A stretch of DNA of 64,000 nt from DASQZK01 sp963732905 (GTDB lineage Bacteria; Bacteroidota; Bacteroidia; Bacteroidales; GCA-2748055): NCBI GenBank assembly GCA_963732905.1, contig CAVTBM010000006.1, positions 310,001-374,000 of the forward strand, read 5' to 3'. The notes under the pieces were generated by a model. That model saw only the letters and a program-made list of their open reading frames with translations, searched no databases and was not told the DNA's origin. A program made the translations under genes and the position numbers. Shown here piece by piece: positions 59,125-64,000 of this stretch. Numbering within the stretch: position 1 is the stretch's first letter; each line of letters starts with the position of its first letter.

Positions 59125-59877
59125 ATGCTAAAAATAAAAAACTTACGGGTAAATATCGACGATAAGGAAATTCTTAAAGGCATTGACCTGGAGGTCAATG
59201 CAGGAGAAATTCATGCTATCATGGGGCCGAATGGTTCGGGTAAAAGTACGCTTGCCGCCACTCTTGCCGGACAGGATTATGTGACCATAACTGAGGGAAA
59301 GATCACATACATGGGGAAGGATCTTACGGAGCTCTCACCTGAAGAAAGAGCCCATGAAGGCATTTTTCTTGGCTTTCAGTATCCTGTTGAGATCCCGGGT
59401 GTCAGTATGGTGAATTTCATGAGAACAGCCATCAACGAAAAACGCAAATACAAGGGTGTTGAACCTTTGTCGGCCGGTGATTTTCTGAAACTGATGCACG
59501 AGAGAAAGAGTATTGTAGGCATAGACTCAAATCTTACCAACCGATCGGTAAACGAAGGGTTTTCAGGTGGTGAAAAGAAAAAGAACGAAATATTTCAGAT
59601 GGCCCTGCTTGAGCCCAACCTGTCGATCCTCGATGAAACCGATTCCGGTCTTGATATTGATGCGCTGAAAATAGTAGCCAACGGTGTTAACAAGCTTCAC
59701 ACAAGTAAAAATGCTACCATCATCATTACCCATTATCAGCGACTTCTCGATTATATCATTCCCGATTTCGTCCATGTTCTATACAAGGGCAGAATTGTCA
59801 AGTCGGGGACGAAGGAACTGGCATATAAGCTGGAAGAGAAAGGTTATGAATGGCTTAAAGAAGTTGAAGCTGAATAA
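59125..59877 (+). CDS. sufC: Fe-S cluster assembly ATPase SufC
   Basis: A 250-residue ABC ATPase: Walker A GPNGSGKSTL (about residues 34-43), signature FSGGEKKKNEIFQ, Walker B LSILDETDSGLDID and H-loop ITHYQR. The FQYPVEIPGV segment is typical of SufC. ATP hydrolysis drives conformational change of the SufBCD scaffold. It begins 28 bp after sufB and ends 12 bp before sufD. Intact. Confidence 0.98.
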   Translation: MLKIKNLRVNIDDKEILKGIDLEVNAGEIHAIMGPNGSGKSTLAATLAGQDYVTITEGKITYMGKDLTELSPEERAHEGIFLGFQYPVEIPGVSMVNFMRTAINEKRKYKGVEPLSAGDFLKLMHERKSIVGIDSNLTNRSVNEGFSGGEKKKNEIFQMALLEPNLSILDETDSGLDIDALKIVANGVNKLHTSKNATIIITHYQRLLDYIIPDFVHVLYKGRIVKSGTKELAYKLEEKGYEWLKEVEAE

Positions 59878-59889
59878 AGAGGAAAAAAA

Positions 59890-61257
59890 ATGAATGTTGA
59901 TCTTAAAGTAGCTGATCTTACCAGCACTTATATTGACCTGTTTAACCGCAACAGGGATAAAATTTTCGCATGGAGTCCTGATTTCATGAATGAAATCCGT
60001 CTGGAAGCGCTGGAATCGTTTCGCCAGCTCGGCTTTCCGAAAAAGAAGTCGGAAGATTACAAGTATACTTCCGTTGAGGAGTTATTCAACAAAGACATTG
60101 ATTACCTGAGTTCTCCTGATAAGATCAGTGTTGAAACCGAGGACCTGTTCACCTGCGATATCCCTGAACTCGATACACGGGTTCTTCTCGTACTGAACAG
60201 TTTTTATGACCCAAAGCAGCCAAAGCTTTCTACGCTTGAGAACGGTATTATTTATGGCAGCCTGAGTGAGGCGGCAAAAACCTACCCGGATCTGTTCCGC
60301 AAGCACTACGCCAGGTATGCCGATTACAAATCATTCCCCCTGACTGCCCTCAACACGGCCTTCGCCCAGGACGGGGTCTTCATTTACGTCCCGAAAAACG
60401 TCAGGAGTGATAAGCCTTTCCAGATTATCAACCTGCTCCATTCCGGTGAGAAGATCCTCGACCAGCACAGGAACCTGTTCATTGTCGAGGAAAACAGCAG
60501 TCTTGAGGTGGTGATTTGTGACCACACCCTCAGTTCCACAGCCTTTCTGACCAATTCACTAACGGAGACCTATGTCGGGCCCAACGCCGCACTGGATATA
60601 ACCAGGATGCAAAATGAACACAACAATTCGGTACAGTTTACCAACTCCTTTATTTACCAGGAGAGGGACAGCCGCGTATCCACAAACGTCATAACTCTCC
60701 ACGGCGGTCTGATACGAAATAACCTGCGCGTTTACCTCGATGGAGAAGGCTGTGAAAATCATTCTTTCGGACTCTTCTTTGCCGACGAGGACCAGCATAT
60801 CGATAATTTCACGTATGTCAATCATCTGAAGCCTAAATGCACAAGCAACCAGCTCTATAAAGGAATCCTCGATGACAGGGCCATCGGTGCCTTTAACGGT
60901 AAAATCCATGTGTGGAAGGATGCCCAGAAAACCATGGCCTATCAGAAGAACAACAACATTTTACTCACCAATGACGCCAGAATGTATTCGAAGCCGCAGC
61001 TCGAAATCTACGCCGATGATGTAAAATGTTCCCATGGCGCCACTGTCGGTCAGCTCGACCTGGAAGCACTTTTCTACCTGCGATCAAGAGGTATCCCGGA
61101 AAAAGAAAGCCGGCTTTTGCTGATGTATGCCTTTGCATATGAGGTGGTTTCAAAAGTCACAGTGCCGGCACTGAAGGAACGTATCGATGAACTTATCGAC
61201 AAACGTCTCCGGGGAGAGATGTCAAGATGTTACAATTGTAAAATGAAATGTGATTGA
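59890..61257 (+). CDS. sufD: Fe-S cluster assembly protein SufD with a Cys-rich tail
   Basis: A 455-residue protein with the usual SufD layout: KSEDYKYTSVEELF near the start, then YVPKNVRSDKPFQIINLLHS, IIDQHRN-type beta-helix rungs, and C-terminal DVKCSHGATVGQLDLEALFY with LRSRGIPEKESRLLLMYAFA. SufD is the partner of SufB in SufBC2D and helps iron entry. The last residues (RCYNCKMKCD) form a CxxC-x-x-x-C tail that I do not know from E. coli SufD; it may bind metal or be a lineage feature. Overlaps or abuts sufS. Confidence 0.95.
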   Translation: MNVDLKVADLTSTYIDLFNRNRDKIFAWSPDFMNEIRLEALESFRQLGFPKKKSEDYKYTSVEELFNKDIDYLSSPDKISVETEDLFTCDIPELDTRVLLVLNSFYDPKQPKLSTLENGIIYGSLSEAAKTYPDLFRKHYARYADYKSFPLTALNTAFAQDGVFIYVPKNVRSDKPFQIINLLHSGEKILDQHRNLFIVEENSSLEVVICDHTLSSTAFLTNSLTETYVGPNAALDITRMQNEHNNSVQFTNSFIYQERDSRVSTNVITLHGGLIRNNLRVYLDGEGCENHSFGLFFADEDQHIDNFTYVNHLKPKCTSNQLYKGILDDRAIGAFNGKIHVWKDAQKTMAYQKNNNILLTNDARMYSKPQLEIYADDVKCSHGATVGQLDLEALFYLRSRGIPEKESRLLLMYAFAYEVVSKVTVPALKERIDELIDKRLRGEMSRCYNCKMKCD

Positions 61258-61258
61258 A

Positions 61259-62494
61259 ATGAACCCGATGACTGGTATCGATATAAAGAAGATCAGGGAA
61301 GACTTTCCGATACTTAAAACCATTGTTTACGGTAAACCCCTGGTATATTTCGACAATGGGGCCACTACCCAGAAACCCCAGGTGGTCATTGACCGGATAA
61401 GGGATCTGTATGAACATAAAAACGGTACGGTTCATCGTGGTGTCCACTCCCTGAGCAGCGGTATGACTGAAGAATATGAAAATGCCAGGGAAACAGTGAG
61501 GGAATTCATCAACGCTAAAGACCGTAATGAGATCGTCTTTACCAGCGGTGCCACCGGTTCGATAAATCTCCTGGCTTTTTCATTCGGAGAAAAATATGTC
61601 CATGAGGGCGATGAGATCATCATCTCGGAGATGGAACATCATTCCAATATTGTGCCCTGGCAAATGATGTGTAACCGGAAAAAAGCCAAATTAAGAGTAG
61701 TCCCCTTCGATGAGAACGGTGTACTGATTATGAACGAGTATAAACGGATGTTCACTGAAAAAACCAGGCTGGTGGCCATTACCCACGTATCCAATTCGCT
61801 GGGAACCATTAACCCTGTCGGGGAGATCATCCGTATTGCCCATGAAAACGGCGTACCGGTTATGCTCGACGGGGCACAGGCCATACAGCACGGCAGGACA
61901 GACGTCAGAGACCTGGATGTTGATTTCTATGTCTTTTCAGGACATAAGATTTACGGACCAAACGGTATCGGCGTATTTTACGGAAAAGAAAAGCTGCTGG
62001 ACAAGCTGCCTCCATACCAGGGCGGTGGTGATATGGTCGATTATGTCAGCTTTGAAAAAACAACATACAACGTATTGCCTTTTCGTTTCGAAGCAGGCAC
62101 CACGAACTACATCGGTGCAGTTGGCATGGCTGAAGCCCTGCGGTATATAAAATCCGTTGGCTTTGATCATATTGCAGCCCAGGAAAAAGAACTGCTTCAA
62201 TATGCTACGATGAAGTTACTGGAGATACCCGGGCTTACCCTTTACGGCACGGCCCCGGAAAAAATATCGGTCATTTCATTTCTTCTCGACGGAGTACATC
62301 CGTACGATGCCGGTATGATCCTGGATAAAATGGGAATTGCCGTAAGAACCGGTACGCATTGCACACAGCCTGTTATGGACCATTTCAATATCACCGGAAC
62401 CATCAGGGCGTCCATGGTTTTCTATAATACGGAAGAAGAAATCGACCGCTTTATCGATGCAGTGAAAAAAACAGCTTCAATGCTCAGAAAGTAA
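61259..62494 (+). CDS. sufS: Cysteine desulfurase SufS
   Basis: The product (411 residues from the ATG at 61259; a GTG at 61250 inside sufD would add 3) is a class V PLP aminotransferase fold: VYFDNGATTQKPQVVIDRI, SEMEHHSNIVPWQ, MLDGAQAIQH and the PLP lysine in FSGHKIYGPNGIGVFYGK. RTGTHCTQPVMDHF carries the catalytic Cys that forms the persulfide. It releases sulfur from cysteine and hands it to SufE. SufS start lies 1 base after the sufD stop. Intact and of usual length. Confidence 0.97.
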   Translation: MNPMTGIDIKKIREDFPILKTIVYGKPLVYFDNGATTQKPQVVIDRIRDLYEHKNGTVHRGVHSLSSGMTEEYENARETVREFINAKDRNEIVFTSGATGSINLLAFSFGEKYVHEGDEIIISEMEHHSNIVPWQMMCNRKKAKLRVVPFDENGVLIMNEYKRMFTEKTRLVAITHVSNSLGTINPVGEIIRIAHENGVPVMLDGAQAIQHGRTDVRDLDVDFYVFSGHKIYGPNGIGVFYGKEKLLDKLPPYQGGGDMVDYVSFEKTTYNVLPFRFEAGTTNYIGAVGMAEALRYIKSVGFDHIAAQEKELLQYATMKLLEIPGLTLYGTAPEKISVISFLLDGVHPYDAGMILDKMGIAVRTGTHCTQPVMDHFNITGTIRASMVFYNTEEEIDRFIDAVKKTASMLRK

Positions 62495-62669
62495 AAGTCA
62501 GGGTCCCTGGCAGCGAAAACCAGATGGTGGAGGCTGTCGCTGGAAAAAACGAAGCCCGGGAAAAACGGCACTCATTTTGTAAGACCGGGTAAGGATTTTG
62601 AGACAGGGAAAGCATTGCCTTTGATTTGGGCAATATTTAATAATATTACAGGCTAAAACGAACTATAGT

Positions 62670-63095
62670 ATGACCATTAACGAAATACAGGATCAGCTAA
62701 TTGAAGAATTTTCCGTTTTCACCGATTGGATGGACCGGTATGACTATCTTATAGAGCTTGGAAATAACCTGCAACCCATCGATCCGAAATTCAAGACCGA
62801 TGATTACCTGATCAACGGATGCCAGTCGAAGGTATGGCTGGATGCGGAATATGAAAACGGGTTCATGAAATATAAGGCCGAAAGCGATGCGATCATTGTA
62901 AAAGGTATTGTGGCCCTGCTCATCAGGGTCCTTTCAGATCAGCCTGCTGCGGAGGTGGTCAATTCCGATCTTTACTTTATTGACAGGATCGGGCTCAGGG
63001 AAAACCTCTCCCCGACGCGTTCAAACGGCCTTTTAGCCATGATGAAGAAAATGAAACTTTATGCCCTGGCTTACCAGGCTAAACATAAGGTATAA
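62670..63095 (+). CDS. sufE: Sulfur acceptor protein SufE
   Basis: A 141-residue protein with the SufE pattern: DWMDRYDYLIELGNNLQPI, LINGCQSKVWL with the persulfide-carrying Cys (about residue 51), and ADAIIVKGIVALLIRVLSD-like helix. SufE accepts the persulfide sulfur from SufS and passes it to SufB. 175 bp follow sufS without a gene. Intact. Confidence 0.95.
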   Translation: MTINEIQDQLIEEFSVFTDWMDRYDYLIELGNNLQPIDPKFKTDDYLINGCQSKVWLDAEYENGFMKYKAESDAIIVKGIVALLIRVLSDQPAAEVVNSDLYFIDRIGLRENLSPTRSNGLLAMMKKMKLYALAYQAKHKV

Positions 63096-63119
63096 TGTTT
63101 TTGTTACTACGCTGGTTCA

Positions 63120-63467
63120 ATGAAGGAAGATAAAAACATGAATGAAATGGCAGAGAAGACCATCATAGATCTGGAGACCGAAATTGTCAGGGTCTTGAAA
63201 AACATATATGATCCGGAAATTCCGGTTAACATTTACGAACTGGGACTGATATACGAGATCGAGGTGGATGATGAGCACAATGTTGACATCACCATGACCC
63301 TTACTGCACCCAACTGTCCTGTTGCCGACCACCTTCTTGAAGATATTGAAAGGCAGGTCGGGGATATTGACGGCGTAAGCAAGGCGAGGATCACGCTTAC
63401 TTTTGATCCTCCCTGGGACCAGTCAATGCTGACCGATGAAGCGAAACTCGAGCTTGGTCTTATGTAA
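63120..63467 (+). CDS. SufT/MIP18 family Fe-S maturation protein (DUF59)
   Basis: A 115-residue protein: IVRVLKNIYDPEIPVNIYEL, GLIYEIEVDDEHNVDITMTL, TAPNCPVADHLLEDI and ITLTFDPPWDQSMLTDEAK. PDPEIPV(N/S)IYELGL and LTxPxCP are the DUF59 signatures, found in SufT and MIP18/CIA2. SufT helps mature Fe-S proteins. The second ATG at 63138 (MNEMAEKT) is an alternative start. Last gene of the suf cluster, followed 8 bp later by queG. Confidence 0.95.
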   Translation: MKEDKNMNEMAEKTIIDLETEIVRVLKNIYDPEIPVNIYELGLIYEIEVDDEHNVDITMTLTAPNCPVADHLLEDIERQVGDIDGVSKARITLTFDPPWDQSMLTDEAKLELGLM

Positions 63468-63475
63468 TCCCATTT

Positions 63476-64000
63476 TTGAAGGATATCGCTACATATACGG
63501 GCCTTATCAGGAACAAAGCCGGTGAACTGGGCTTTGACGCCTGCGGTTTTGCCAGGGCAGAAAAACTTGACAAGGATGCAGAGGTACTGCACGACTGGCT
63601 TGAAAAAGGCATGCACGGCGGCATGGGCTGGATGGAGAATCACCTTCCCAAACGAAAAGATCCGACCCTTCTCGTACCCGGTGCCAAGACTGTCATTTCC
63701 GTACTCCTTAATTATTATAGTCCCGTAATGCAGGATGATCCGGAATCACCGGTCATCTCCAGGTATGCCTACGGCCGTGATTACCATAAGGTGGTCAGGA
63801 AAAAACTAAAACAGTTACTCAGATTTACGGCTGAGATCATGCCGGCGACCGGTGGCCGGATCTTTGTTGACTCGGCCCCGGTGATGGAACATGCCTGGGC
63901 TGTACGCTCCGGGCTGGGATGGATCGGGAAAAATTCGCTCCTCCTGTCCAAAAAATACGGCTCATACGTCTTCCTTGGCGAACTGATCCTGAATGCCGAA
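63476..64000 (+). CDS. queG: Epoxyqueuosine reductase QueG, N-terminal part (window edge)
   Basis: From a TTG at 63476 the frame stays open to the right edge: ELGFDACGFARAEKLDKDAE, LEKGMHGGMGWMENHLPKR, DPTLLVPGAKTVISVLLNYY, YAYGRDYHKVVRKKLKQLLR and VDSAPVMEHAWAVRSGLGWI with GKNSLLLSKKYGSYVFLGEL. This is the cobalamin-binding half of QueG, which reduces epoxyqueuosine to queuosine in tRNA and contains two [4Fe-4S] clusters in its C-terminal half (beyond the window). No ATG is in frame; TTG is the best candidate start, 8 bp after sufT. Confidence 0.9.
   Translation, partial: MKDIATYTGLIRNKAGELGFDACGFARAEKLDKDAEVLHDWLEKGMHGGMGWMENHLPKRKDPTLLVPGAKTVISVLLNYYSPVMQDDPESPVISRYAYGRDYHKVVRKKLKQLLRFTAEIMPATGGRIFVDSAPVMEHAWAVRSGLGWIGKNSLLLSKKYGSYVFLGELILNAE

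Overview
The window is chromosomal DNA of a carbohydrate-degrading member of the Bacteroidota. This rests on a SusC/SusD pair, several secreted proteins with type IX secretion (T9SS) C-terminal sorting domains, an ECF sigma/FecR/TonB-receptor/DUF4249 locus, TAnnTTTG promoter elements and a sufBCDSE-sufT cluster. No rRNA, tRNA or CRISPR array was recognised.

Positions 1-21.4 kb are a polysaccharide-utilisation region: a right-handed beta-helix protein (runs off the left edge), a GH5-like lipoprotein, SusC and SusD, a CE4 polysaccharide deacetylase, a GH63-like glycosidase, a CE2-like SGNH esterase with a T9SS tail, and a frameshifted alpha/beta-hydrolase-CBM6-T9SS esterase. A REP-associated tyrosine transposase (RAYT) sits between two matching REP hairpins at 9.2-10.2 kb. 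An AT-rich outer-membrane gene and an IS66 transposase relic lie at 17.2-18.2 kb.

Positions 21.5-34 kb are a decayed defence/conflict island, almost all on the minus strand: HicB-HicA, a HIT protein, an HNH endonuclease, a small ORF paired with an ADP-ribosyltransferase-like toxin candidate, a four-gene Wadjet (JetABCD, SMC-like) locus, a GNAT-like gene and a DEDDh exonuclease-BRCT gene. Nearly every gene here is split by frameshifts, and the JetC P-loop no longer reads as a Walker A motif. Flanking genes (SusCD, GH63, sulfatase, SUF) are intact, so this is either local gene decay or a locally poor assembly.

Positions 35-46 kb hold a sulfatase, relics of T9SS-tailed proteins, a DUF4242 protein, a TonB receptor/DUF4249 pair (both broken) with intact FecR and ECF sigma genes, and a compact three-gene operon DUF488-DUF488-dual-OB that may be an uncharacterised nucleic-acid related system.

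Positions 47.6-49.5 kb hold the strangest structure in the window: about eleven tandem 119-bp units, each with two small hairpins, enclosed by a roughly 220-bp inverted repeat. It is not coding. A diverged single copy of the unit lies at 8.8 kb.

Positions 50-64 kb are ordinary core genome: galactokinase, small outer-membrane proteins, a PagL-like lipid A deacylase, a DUF2807 lipoprotein, a methyltransferase, a DoxX protein, then sufB-sufC-sufD-sufS-sufE-sufT for iron-sulfur cluster assembly and the start of queG, whose product is itself an Fe-S enzyme.
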